From positions 4,858,560-4,922,559 of the forward strand of contig OZ038434.1 in NCBI GenBank assembly GCA_964036275.1: a DNA stretch of 64,000 nt, given 5' to 3'. This document shows, in pieces, positions 12,286 through 25,900 of this stretch. The notes beneath the pieces were generated by a model, which saw only the letters and a list, made by a program, of their open reading frames with translations, ran no database searches and was not told where the DNA came from. This DNA comes from Litoditis marina. Its lineage: Eukaryota > Nematoda > Chromadorea > Rhabditida > Rhabditidae. A program made the position numbers and the translations under genes. Within the stretch, counting starts at the first letter, position 1, and the number at the start of each line of letters is the position of its first letter.

Positions 12286-12858
12286 CTGAGGCAACGAACG
12301 GGTGAAAAATGGCTTTTATGGGTATGACACACGTCTGACACGGGGATCTACCGGTAAGACACACGGCGAGTTCGTTTTCTTTAAAGGTATCAGTTGCTTG
12401 CGGAAAATGATTCTGTGGAAGTTTGCCGTAATGTAGAGCAACAACGCTGGAAATGTGAAAGAGTCGAGTTTCCGTGTCCTACATGAAATGAGGTAATAAA
12501 AAAAGGTGTACCTCCTTTTCTTAAAACTGACTTCGGAACACTTTGCTAGCTTTCAGCGAAATTGCAGTATGATACTATATACCATCACTCAGTGTCAGTG
12601 ACATTAGTGTAGAGGAAGACATTACCCAAAAGCAAGATGTTGATTGCGCCGCTATGTCTGGATACTGCGAATAAAGAATTCATATCTAATCATTTGTGCA
12701 CTCTCGGGTCACCTTCGATTCAAAAGTACAACCTGTGTTAAATCTTTCGTAGTCGATTTCTCGTTATTTGGATTCATTACCGAATGCACTTATCAGTTCG
12801 GGTTGTGCACGATTACGTGTTTGTGTGCCCTCAGCGTTGTTGCAATGATTTCAGGTAG

Positions 12859-12975
12859 TATACTAGAATTCTCAAAGTGAATTGAATAGTCACGTGAAGC
12901 TACCAACTTTATCACTGCACGTTTCTGAGTTCTGCCGTGTTTAACATATTTCACGTTCACTAATTATTCTTATAT
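12859..12975 (-). mobile_element. MITE family M1, copy 4 (inverted)
   Basis: Begins TATACTAGAATT, then GAATTGAATAGTCACGTGAA and CACGTTTCTGAGTTCTGC, the reverse complement of the family interior. The right end is degraded. Confidence 0.75.
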
Positions 12976-15199
12976 AGTTCTTTATGACCCCAAATGTAGT
13001 TCGCTCCAGATTGACATGTACATCTTTACAGTTCACGATAAGTTTAGGAAGTATCCTTTTTGGCGGACTGCGTACTTCATGCGTGACTTGTCATGTTTCA
13101 TTATCGTTCATCTGCCTTCTTTTATCTGGTTCAATATCTTTGATTGAAGTTCACAGACGTAATCATACCGGTCTAGACTGTTTCAGGGAACTTACAGGGC
13201 ACATTTTATCGGAGCAGTGGCTGAACTCTGTAAGCTCAAATAGCCCGCCAAGCTATTTGACCTAAACTTAAATAATGTAGTCACTCAGGTTTCTGACATT
13301 TATCTTGCTTATATGCGAAACTAGAAAACCTGCGCATAATTAGTAGAGAATGATAATCGTAACCTGAATTAGAAGTCGGTTACTGAAATTTTGCGCAAAC
13401 GACCCGGCTATATTTGAGCTTACAAGATACGGCCACAGGAAAAATTCCCACGAATAACAACCAAGATTCTCTGAACAAATATTGAAACATTGTACGAATG
13501 ATTATGATGTGGACAAAACCCAAAAGCAGTTGACTTTGATCTGCATACACAGCAGTAGCTTGCGTCAGACTGTAACGTATCTGAATCAAACTACAAACAC
13601 AGCATTAAGGATCAACACGTACTTTATTCCTGTGGCCTGAATAACATCAACCCTTTGCGTTTACGGATATTCACCATGAAATAAAGTCGTAAGAGCTCAT
13701 AATTCGTTATTTATATTCTGTAATGTTGATTTTTCCTGATTCAGAGAGGCATGTATAATTGCAACACGTGTCTCTGTATTTACAGTGCCATCTCTCACAT
13801 TCTCCATACCTCATTTCACTGTACAAATAGGAAGAGAAACGAGGAAATCCCATTTCTTAATGGAGGGTCGAAATTTTGAATTCAAACACATTGGATGGAC
13901 ATTCATTTTTCGCATTTCGATACTGAAAAACAAGAAAAGTTATGGACTGGCATACAAACCGTATAAACGAAAAAATATTAAAGAATAAAGTTTTGCTGAG
14001 TGAAACTGTGCAGACTTATTCTCCTTAGAACAAAATCTAATAGACCAGCACTCCCTTACAACAGAACTGAATTGAATAATTATATAATACCGTGTGAGTT
14101 TAGAAGTAGTAGTTGTTTCACAACAATCCGAGTGCTTTATTCAAGAGTATGTAACGTACAATAGAAAGAGTTTCATGTTTTTTACATAATATTTGGGCGA
14201 TTTTCCGACCACGCAACAACTCAAAATTAAGCGATGACTGGGAGTACAGGAATCAATCACTAGTAGCTTTGCGGTTGCGAATCTCGAACCATCGCAAATT
14301 CGAAAACAACAACAAACAACATGAAGTTTTAAGCTTTAGGTAAACTATTTTAAGTTCATTTCAGGTTCGATCGCGCGTATTTTTTACCGACAAATCTCAC
14401 ACGTGGCCGAAATTACCTTCGAAAACAGGCTCCACTGTCAATGATTCGATTTGCGCCACAGGAAAGGTAATAGTTTCATGAGCGGAAACTGACCCGATAT
14501 AAATCAAGCATGAATGGGAACAGCCAACTCGGTAGTTTATCCCGAACTTTGGTCGTTTTTCATCTTTTCACACACATGGTCGATTTTGCTCGCTTTCTCA
14601 AGAAAAACTATTATAGTATTTTTCTGACGTTCAACATGTCAACATTAGGCTACGCAAATAACATAAGGTTCGGTACCTTAGGAATATGTCATTTAACAAC
14701 AAATAACGTGAGAAACATTAGTAAAAACTCATAAAGCATCAACAACTACCTTTTCCTTGCGAAGAAACTGATGTGTTCCTCACTTGAAAAACTTGTAAAC
14801 TTGAGCATGACCTGCCAAGCAGTTTACAGTGTTAACAGGTTTAGCATAAGTTTTGGGTACCCGGATACGTAATCAATGCAATATTTCATGTCTCTACCCA
14901 TTCCTATAGATATATTCTTCTGGAAACCTAATCAAAGGTTACAAAGAACATTTTCCAGAGGAATCAGGTATAACTATCATACGTGTGAAGCCCATGTTTC
15001 TTTTAAAGACGCGGGAATTCCGTAGCCGCGGGGGGTCTATTCGGACTATTTAAGAATGAAGGTGAAACACATTTCAACCGTTCAAACAGAGACAAGTGGG
15101 TAAAAATGTGTACTTTTGAAGTTTGTTCTGTTGGTCCTCGCAAACTTAATAGATCACATTACTTGTAGGCAAACTAAAGGCAAAGTAGTTGGTTTGCCA

Positions 15200-15302
<103 letters not shown>

Positions 15303-15433
15303 TTTGATCCAATGTAAAAAAAAGCTTGATACTTCTCGTCCAGGGAAGAATTTCAGCGTCGTGGCTGTGTTTGTAGCTTGATCCCTCTGTTTGTCAGTTA
15401 TAATGGGCAATGTCTTCGGTATCCGCATACTAA

Positions 15434-15620
15434 ACTATAGTCGTCGTCAACGGAAAGGCGGGAGGGTACTGTATATCTTAGTTTCCGCTGTGTACGCACA
15501 CATCTCTCCGATTCCCATGCTTGCCGGGTACGTGCTCTAATAGCGCAGTGGCTACCAATCATTTGCTCGTTGGTTCGATTCCGGAGAGCGACAAAAAATT
15601 ATTAATATGACACTCACTTT
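15434..15620 (+). mobile_element. Composite tRNA-related SINE, copy 1
   Basis: A 5' block (ACTATAGTCGTCGTCAACGG, GGCGGGAGGGTACTGTATAT, TTTCCGCTGTGTACGCACAC) is followed by a tRNA-like block with an A-box-like TAGCGCAGTGGCTACC and a B-box-like GGTTCGATTCC. The tail contains CACTCACTTT. The same order occurs at 47231 and 51984. Confidence 0.8.
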
Positions 15621-16820
15621 ACAACCTAAATGGAGTCGCACCCTGAGTCTCTCGTATTATTTGTAAGGATCTTCTTTCAACTAGTTTGTTTTGAATAGTC
15701 ACCCATTTTTCCTTCCAAGCCGTGCTTTTTCACCGGAGGATAATATATTCTCTGATCCCTTTTAATCACCGCCACCTGCTATTTCGAAGGTCAAATTCAC
15801 AATTTATTCGAATACTGAACATAATAAATGAACAATCTCACAATTATATAACCTAATCGGCAGGAAAACGCAAATTTATAATAATTGATATTTGTCAGCC
15901 TGAAATATCTGTTGTTTTCTAAATAAATCCATAAAAGTGTCCAATCAAAAGTGTCCCATACAAAAGATCAGTAAAACTAATTTTCTAGTAAAATTGGAAG
16001 ACTCGATTTTTTGAGAATTTTTTTTTCTGAGAACTGTCACTTATTTCGGATTCATGAGAAAACAACACGTTCAGCATACAATGTTGGATAGTTGTCGAGA
16101 TCAGTCAGCGAGAAATTCAAACCAGTTTTCGGCGGCAAAACTAATGATCGCCTGTTTTCTGGCGATTACTAAATTAAAACGAAACGGAAACGAAACAAAA
16201 TGTGTTGACTAGTCGGAATGGTCTGAAAATTTGGGAACTTAAGGAAGTAAGAGCGGGAAAATATCCGCGTTTCGTGTGTCACGTGAGCTGTGGAACATTG
16301 AACATGACAAAACGTGTGAGATTGTAAATATTTGTATAGAAAAAAGTCGCAGATCGCGTGCGTTAGTTTCAGACCAATCAGAAGTAGCATTATGTACTCG
16401 TTGACTAGAAATAAGTAGTAAAGCATAAAATTAAAACATCACGTGATCCTTCCATACTGTAAGTGAATGCGATAGTCACGTGAGACATAGAAAACATGAG
16501 ATGTACTGATTGCTGTGTTTCACACGTTTGACGTGAAAATGTATTCAGTTACTTGTATGTTGTGCGCACTATACAAAGTTGAACGAAATGAAAGTGTATA
16601 AAATTGAGAAGAGGTACCGCTTTGGAAGACTAGTATGAAAAACGTGAAAGCCATCGAATAAATTGAGGAGCATCAACAAAAGAGTCAATCTTTCATAGTA
16701 AACTAAAAATAAACAGAATGGAACAATCTGATATTACGAAACATGTATGAGCTTTTTAGAAGTTGCAGTTGGTAGAAGAATTTTGTTAAAAATAAGATAC
16801 TCGCTCTTTTCATCTGGTTG

Positions 16821-16826
16821 TTTATT
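16821..16826 (-). terminator. Likely poly(A) signal AATAAA of the neuroligin-like gene
   Basis: TTTATT on the plus strand, so AATAAA on the minus strand, about 130 nt beyond the stop codon at 16957-16959. Confidence 0.6.
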
Positions 16827-16956
16827 GAACTTTACTCCAGCCTATAATAAATTAACTGAATCCTTACTATTTAGTACTTAACCCTCAATGTGAAAGCGCG
16901 GAACTGAACCCTCCTTGTGTACGCGGCAGTCGGTGATGTTTGCCACTCGGCCATCA

Positions 16957-19900
16957 TCACAAATCGTCGTCATCAGATTCCTTTCTCGTACAATAGCAGG
17001 CCAATCCAACCAGGATGGCGAAGAAGAATAGAGAACAGAACCCGAGAAGAGCAGCAGCGAACTGAAATCAGTAATTTAAGGAAGAATCACAAACTCATCA
17101 ATAATCTTCTTTTTTTCTAACACTATTTAATCTAATTACTTCGGTAGCCAGGCCATGTGTCGAACCGCGAATAAATCATTAATTCATTCATGTTTTCACA
17201 ATAGTTCAGTTCACTTCTGCTTTTTCCCCAAGATCAACGTTGAACTATTTCTCCAACATCCTTCCGGTTATGTCATCTCAATACTTCCAACCAAAAACTG
17301 GATCCAAAGCAGTCGTGTGCTCAACGAAAAAAGTCAATTTGCTAGCGAAAAAATGGTCGACGCGCGTCAAAAATGCAGGTTCTTGCGGATTTCCGAGAGA
17401 CAATGGGGACGAAAATTAGATTAGTCAGAAAATGAGAAACATAAAAATACGATGACAACGGCGCGAGAACCGGCTCAAGATTACGGTGGATTGCGTGATT
17501 ACGGTATCTGGCAAACATCCAAGGATTTGTCATCATTGAGGGAGATTCGAAATATCTGCTCCTATTCGTGAAGGGGGGGGGGGGGGGTAGGGGGTTGATA
17601 ATCAGGATAATTGTTCTCATATGATCACAGTGTCTCGTGAACCTCTAAACTAAAAAGTTGTACCAGTCCGTTTTGGTCACACGTTTTGCCACACGTGAAT
17701 GTGAATATCTTCACTCAGACTTTCAAATAGAATGTGTTTTCGCGCGCAAAATATTTCGAAATACTTTTCGCGTCATCTGAGTTTACTGAAAATCAGGTCG
17801 ACGGAAGTGACTGATTCTCGAACAAGTGCAAACAAATTAGGAAAGGCTGGGATCATAAATTCAGGCAGTTTGAGATGAATCGAAAGAGGGTCGACGGGAC
17901 TTATACTGTTATGCTGATTTCAATGCATCAATACATTTTATAGAATAGATCAGGGGGAGGAAGAGAGCGATAGTTAATCATGCTAGTGCAGCCTTGTTCA
18001 GCATGAAGATTTTTCATTGTAATACTAACGTGAAACAAAGGGACAACGACAAGAGAGCGTAGTTCAAAGAACATTTCAAGATTCAAAGTTGTCTAGGCTC
18101 AGGGACAGAATGACTTGACGGAGTATTAAAGAAAATATACGTTGAAAAGTTTCCAGTTCGGATGCTCCGATTCGTTAATTGAAAGAGATTTGTTATCGAG
18201 ACCCACTCTTTTCTTGTTGAACGGGTAAGTCTTTTATTTCATTTTTTAATGATGGTACAAAGTAGTTTTCTGTATGGAAAGCTGCAAGGCTTACGGAAGT
18301 TCAGCAATAATGGTTCTATCGGGCATCACCTACAACTGTGAAACAGAGTGACTAGTAGATTGCCAGAAAGAAAACCCGCACAATTGTATAAGAAGGTTAT
18401 GAATTCCGAAAATGTGGCGTTTGAGATGTTCTAGAAAATATACAAGTCACTTTCCAGAGAAACGTCTGTCTTGTCTATGAAGTGTGTAATGAACGGTTGG
18501 AATGAACCTGAATTTCGGACGGGGGAATCGAAAAATCAGTCTTGTTCCAATGCACTTTGAGGCCATTTCAAAGTACAGCCGTCTCGCTTTGTTTTGCTAC
18601 AAAGTATCATTTTGTCGAACAATACTTCTAACTATAACTTCCTTATTACTGTGTAATTGAGATTTGTCCTTGATGAGACAAATTACAGTTTAAATGGCTA
18701 TCAAGTTATGTCTCAAGATAAGATGGCACTTTATAGCATGCACATAATCATTGAGCAACTAGGGATCAGATTGGATACTTTTTTTCCGGCAGCAAAAGAT
18801 GTTTAGAAGGTTTCTGGTATTGGAAGTGGAACCTCATTTTTATGGTCCTGATTTTTATCCAAAAGAAAAGGGGGACTTCGGTTTGGTTTAGAGAGATATT
18901 TATCTCCGCGGCTCTGAACCTTCACATCCTTCCAAGTGCTACTAGTTGCTGGCTAAATTCGCTTCTCATTCTGACCAATTAACAAATGCCACCATAACCA
19001 TGAAACAACAGTTTTGCTTGGAAGTTTCGCAATATTGTGCTTTCTTTCTTTCTACTTTTTAACTCATACGTAATTATATTATATTCTAAGTATTGAATAT
19101 TTTTAAACGCGAAATCACCGTACCTGCCAGTTTCCCACGTCGTTGTCCAGTTGGGCTATTCGCTGTAGATTTCCAACGTCGACCGCATCCAGCGAACGAG
19201 CATACCAGTTCCAGAACACGTGACCCTGCCACCGGAATCCGACCTGCGTGAAAAACATAGATATCGAACGAGTGGTCAGGAGATACGTCACATTTAGCTC
19301 TCTCATGGTGTATTGTGTTGGTCATCAACCTTAATTGTAATTCCGAATTTCACCATTTTACACCAGTGTGGGCTCGCTCATTGAAGTGCAGACTAGAACG
19401 GCACGTGTCTGTCTGATCTAACGTGTTTGTAGTTTGAAATCGTTGCCTTTTAGCTCGTGATTCGCAAGTTTCCTTTGTCTATGCAGATAAAACTACGGCT
19501 ATAAATGATATGCCCCATAATTTAACAGACTTTCGGCCACGTTGCACACCAGAAGATGATCCGAACATTTTATTTCATCTTTCGATTATCTATAATACAG
19601 TTTGCCAGTTGATTAGCATAAAGACAAACTTTGCAATCACACCAAATCAGTCAGCATCTATCCATTCGCAGTTTCTCTGTGCATTTACATTGCATTTTGT
19701 TATTTGCATATTTGAAGCTGGTGCAGAACTATTTCGAGGCACTGTAAACTGGTTGTATCGCTGCGCGTCCAGCCAATGCAAATGTCAACACGCGAACTCG
19801 GCTTGAAATCGGGGATGCGTGTTCTTTTTGCTTGTTTGTTTTCGACCGATTTGGCACAATTCCAAATAGGAGGATGTCACGCAAAAATACAAAGAACACA

Positions 19901-22900
19901 CTTATTAATAGAGAGAAACGGGATAATGACGAATAGTTGTGTGTACTGTGTCGTTCTGGAAAAGAATACGCGACAAGGGGGGGGGGGGGGGGGGGGGGTG
20001 TATAACAAGTAATACAGCTCTACATTTGAAGGTTCCGATACTTTTTGGCCGCTAGATCCATCTCATTTACACATTTAAGTAGTCGACGTACGAGAAACAG
20101 AATACGCTATCATCTTTGAAACAATTCAAAGTGAATCTATGGACCACAAGCGCGTCAAACATAGCATAGGATGGGTCAAGTCACGGTACTTGTTGGCAGA
20201 GATCAAACTACAACACCAAATTGTTCACATACAATAGCTGTAGCATGGGTATCAAAATTAAGTATCTCGCAGCAACTCGTACATAGCACTCGGGTGAATT
20301 TTGACCAAGTGTTCATCGATGTATATAAAATTACCTCCATAGAAGGCGTGTCGGTGATACTCAAATAGTTCAGTTCATCAGTGTCCGTGGCGGTCCAATT
20401 GAACGAAAACCCAGAGTTTTCCGGGGTTGGATGGCTGAAAACGAGGAAAGGTTGCATGAAAAATATAATTTAATGTTTCAATATCATCGGTCACGTACTA
20501 GGTCAAACCTGCTAATCCTTTAAATTGTGATACAACATCGGGAGAAACATTTTTTGCAATACATTTTTGGAGGAGGTTTCGGTAACTCTCGTTTAACGTG
20601 TACTTTCGATGAAAAAGAAACTAACAAATTGCGATAAACCCTTTTCTGGTTTTAGCTATTCAGCTTCTGCAAAAAAGGTTTTTGCACTGACCCTTCTCTG
20701 GCGAAGTTGACAATGAGATCCGAGAATATCTCGACGACCCTCTCGTCCAACTGCCAGTTCATGTCTCGACGTCGATTCAGAAACCGCGGGTTTATGTTGA
20801 ACAAGTGAAGTCGGTCTACACCGTGAAAGGCCTCTGCAAATCATTATTATCATAAACACAAACAAAACTTTAAAAGTTTTGATCTTCAATCAAACTTAAC
20901 AACAAAAGTGTGCTCACGATTGCAGTTCGATCGTTCCAGTTCGCATTGTAATGATTGAAAATCCAACAGTTCCATAAAATATCGAACTGTGAACTTCAAT
21001 CAGTATGTTTAGTATGCAGTTGGTTCTACAAACAGTAGATAGTAGATAACTCACTATCGTAATCATAGAAATTTTCACTGATATGATCGAAGGAATAAAG
21101 GAATACAGGAGATTTTTGGGCATAATATGTGGTGAGGCGGGAGGCAGGAGCGTCATACCAAAAATGGGAATACATCTGAAAGAGGAAATAAAGCTTTTTT
21201 TTAACAGCATAACCCTGATAAAATACAGAGCTTTCATCATTTGACATAACCATCTGCGGAACATTTCCGGAGTGTTCGCTTATTTATAAATTTTGGTTCA
21301 TATCTGCCGAACATTTGCCCAATTTTGTCCCATAAAACCTAGGGTATGCCTCTTTTCAAAAGATGGTTTTGGTTCTAGGAACATCGAAAAACCTGATCCA
21401 TACTTTTTTGTGAATCGAGAGAGCAAGAAAAACGTTGCACACTTCCGTTCATCGCTAATCGGAATGAGTTGATGAGAATCTTACTTTTAAAATCGAATCG
21501 AATAAAATACTTTCAGATGAGGAGGGATTGGTCTTGGTCCACACATACTCTGCTTTACATCCCTGAAAACAAGCCGAATGTACTTTTGAGAAACGAGTGA
21601 TGAAAAGATCGAAAATGGAGCAAATCAAATGCAAAACAGAGGTTTTGAAGACGTTTTTTTTGCTGAAAGAAATTCAAAAAAGATGATTTGACTCATCTGA
21701 GAGCGTAAATTTTTATTTTTCAAACCTTTCTAATAGAGTTAGAAACACCTGGTTACAAAAATTGACGAAAAATAATTGAGTTTACTGAAAATTCAATGAA
21801 AACCTCACCTGTGCTATCAATCGATGATTCTGGAACTGTTTGTAGCCGAGCGTTAAGTTTTCCGCTAACCTTTCCCCCACTTCGGGCGTCAAATCGGAGA
21901 AGTTCACGTTTTTCTCATTCAGAATCACTGAAAATTAATAAATGAAATGAACGTTCCAAACAATGCCTCAAAGAATTTCCCTCTGTTTGAAATAAGACCA
22001 AAAACTTGGGAACTCGATTTTGTTTCCGAGACGGTTGAAGGGTACAACTACAACAATCACGTGACTAAGAGTGCACGTGACAAAAACGTAAACAATCTAC
22101 ATAATCCTGAAATACACACTTTATCACGTGTTTTTCAGTTTCCAGAACCTAACATTCAAAACAAAAGTAATAAGTAGATATATCAAAAATCGATTACAAG
22201 TACCGTACTGCTACTGTATATCGTATTTCTCGTGTCCTACTCAAAGATGTGATCAAGCGGACTGTTATTTTTCATCAGCTACCACTCGTTCTCGATTTTC
22301 ACTCACATATCCTGAGCGAGCTCTCGTCTCTCGTCGTTCCGATCATCATTGGAACCTTTTTCCGGTGCTTTGCAAGGTCTTCCGGAATATCCGGAATGAC
22401 TCCGCCCACTCCGTCTACGACCGGAACGAATTCCTGGTAGTCGTCCCATCGAAGACGCTGGAATACAAAAAAATACAAAAAAAGTATTTCTCAGAATAGT
22501 TTGAACACACAGATACAGTCAGTGGGGTTCAAACTACATTAATACAAACTGCACTAATAATCTTATAACTTTATTGATTCTATTCCAGAAGCCTTCCTGC
22601 GAAAGTGAAGTCACGTGTGAAATATAGAGTAGAGAACAGACACAGCAGATTTTTCTGTAATCGTGTTGTTTCCAGTTACTATTGCATTGACATCTACATG
22701 ACTTTTTTCAGAATTGTAAGTTGTGAGGCCGACGTTTAGGAATATCCCGGCGACAGCTCCCATTCTGCGTCTCTTTTTTCAAACTATCTCGTAAGAGAGT
22801 ATACGTGGACATAACGTGAACATTGTCGACTGTGATATTTCGACAATCAAACTCTAATGTAAAAAATCTAATTATTCTGTTTCACAGTAAAGTTCATTAG

Positions 22901-25900
22901 ACTCACCTTGTAGTCGAGTATTTCCTCTCGCATTCGTTTCCGGAAACAGTCGAGCAGTTCAGATGAGTTGAAAGATCTGGAACAACCATAGATTTCAGAG
23001 GTACATGGTAGCAGAGTCGTGTAAGTTGTTCAAACTGATCATAAACTGATCACATTCCGGTAACATAAGTACCAACTTTCTATGTGTATGCATAGTGTAG
23101 GAGACCGAAACCTGCGTCAGGCCCTGATCAGATACTTCAGCGCAAAGGTGTCCTCATCAGCGGACTTTGCTACGGTACCAATAGTAATACTTGTAACTTT
23201 CTTTCACAATACATCCGAAGTAGGTTTCACAGTGTATTAGTTTTTCGTTCTTTAGGAGTCAATTGAACATTCGATCGATTACTGTATCGGGTGAGGACGA
23301 TTTGAAGCGACTCTACCTGCATTGCATCTTCTCATTCAGGGCCCACGTAGCGTTGACGGCCGTGTCCCGGACAACTCCCGGTTGGAGGGCGGAACCGGAC
23401 ATCAACAGGACTTTGTGGAACAGACCTGACCAAGTTGGAGACTATCGTCAGACTTTATACATATACAATTATTTAATTGTAAGTATGCATAAGAAATAAG
23501 AACTAAATGACAGGAGTAGAAATTTATGTCACACGGCTCAAACGGGCGCTCTGAGAAGATTTAGCAGACATTCTGTTTCGGTGTTTTCCTACTGTGTGAA
23601 TGAAGTCTGAACACGATGAATGTTTGGCTAAGTTTGAGAACTGTGTGGTGGCTCATGTACAATCTATAACTCGGGTTTTATTGGCCGCTATGGTCAATTG
23701 AAATACTACATCCCATTTGTAAATAGCTTTCTTTTCGAATCGAATAAGATGTATAGTATAGGGTTTCTCTGTGAACAATTACACTTTCTCCTATGCCCTT
23801 TTTCGGTTTTGCAGTAGCAGTTTTTGTGGGAAATAACGTAATTCGATTGACTTTGTGAGCTGATTGTGGATGTTTCGACACTGCACTCTGATGACTTCCG
23901 CACTTTGAATCAGAGCAATCAACACTGGAGAATGGATACTGAGAGAGGAAGGGAGGGAGATAGAGAGGGAGAGAGAGAGAGGGGGGCGGGGTGAGCGAGA
24001 GGAAGAGTAAGACAAAGGGAGAGGGGAAAGAGGAGATAAAGACGAAAACAATATAGAGGGATGTTGAGAGCAGATGAGGGAAAGGGAAGATAGACAAGAT
24101 ATAGAAAAGAGTGGTAGATTGTGATAAAGATACCAATGACAACATAAAAGAGAAAGAGAAAGGGAGAGAGAGATGAAACGATAGAAGAAGAAAAGAGAAA
24201 GAGATGAATAGATATTCAACGTCTCCATACCTTCAGCTCTCGGTGAAAGGGCCAGAATGGAAGCACAGGATGCTCCACTTCCACTGCCCATCAGAAGAAT
24301 ATTTTCTGGATCGCCACCGAACACCTCTGCGTTTGCCTAAAATAAGTTCTAAATAATATTGTTTCATCTTCTTTGTATCAATCTTGTTTTCAACTTTGTT
24401 TCATGTTCAACCTTCTTACGACTGCCAAACTATAAGTTCAAAACTTCAACACTTTAATGCCATCTAAATATGTCAGAAAGCCTTAGGATTGCTGTATGAC
24501 GTTTACTACTTTCATGACAACAACCTATCCAGGTTGTTTGAAACGGACTAAAGTCTATACAAAATTTACAGAAAAGTGTTTTATCACTGTATAATTTCAA
24601 TCCAATTTTGGAACATTTTCAAACACTTCAATTAAATCAGACATATTGATTGATTTCAAAATATTCCACGAACCTTCACCCATTTCAACGCCCAGATCTG
24701 ATCCCACAAACCAATGTTGCCAGGAAGAACTTTGTCACCGGTCGACAGAAATCCTGAAAGCATTTGCATACTGTCACGCACAATTTGAAATGGGTACTCG
24801 TTTTTCATCATAAATAATTATAGTGCATAGCACAACTGCTGATATTTCTTTTTAACGTTTCCCATGTGTATGATTGTGATGTGCACGTGATAATAAACCC
24901 AATTGTGTGGTAAAAATCAGCATGCAAATGTACATTTTATCTTTTTTTAATGCAGAGTGGGGGGGCTATACTACATTTTTCCCATGTGACAGTTAAAATC
25001 ATTATATGTCCAACAATTGTGCGTGCAATCGGGATATGCTAATTATGCGCAATTCGGGTCTGAATGAGTAGTCTGGTCGGCTATAATTAGACCATAAGAA
25101 CAACAATTTGGTCGGTGCCCTAAACTGGGCGGCCGTTCGGGCGAAAGATATAAAATGACTGAATTATCTGATTCACCGTGAAGCAAAAGTGAAAAGTTTC
25201 TCCATGCCCCGCTGTGTTTGTAGTTTGATCCCGTTTCTTTTGAGTCAAAATTGGTAATAAATCGCGCTCGGCAGGATCAAACTACAACAGAGAGCTGGTC
25301 ACTCTCTACAAAAGCCCGTGACAGAGTATAAACGAAGCGAACTGATGGAGGGGGGGGGGGGGGGGAATTGGAAAAAAAAGTTATACATTCAATACATTTC
25401 ATGACCAAACGTGGTGGACCTTTACCCATACACAAGTTCGCATAATTTACAATAAAGAGCCTAAGATCAATCAAACCATACACAAAAAGAAGAGAACTTG
25501 AATAGTTCCGTCAAGTTATATAACCAACCTAGCGGTCCCAGTCGGTAGTTGAAGGTGACGAAAATGACTTTTCTCGAAACGAAATTGTCGAGAATGGCCT
25601 GTTGTGGGTAGTCATTGCTGCCACCCGATTGGAAATCTCCCCCGTGGATGAAAACGATCACAGGATACGTGTCGTTCGTGTACTGGTACTGCAATAAACA
25701 TACGAATAAACGTAAAGAACGTGAAGAATCACCTTAAAACGTGACCACACGTCGAAACGTTTGATGGAAAACAATGACCAGATACGTGTCGCTCGTGTAC
25801 TTGTACTACAAGAAATTTCCAAATGAACAACGTGACGAATCACGTGAAAACGTGACTTTCAATACGTTCAGAGTGCTAACTCCGTGTTGTAATGCGTTGA

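Noticed and set aside
23678..24324. 155- and 177-codon minus frames
   Set aside because: The N-terminal part of the longer frame is the real GSGSG exon; the rest is a purine-tract intron read through.
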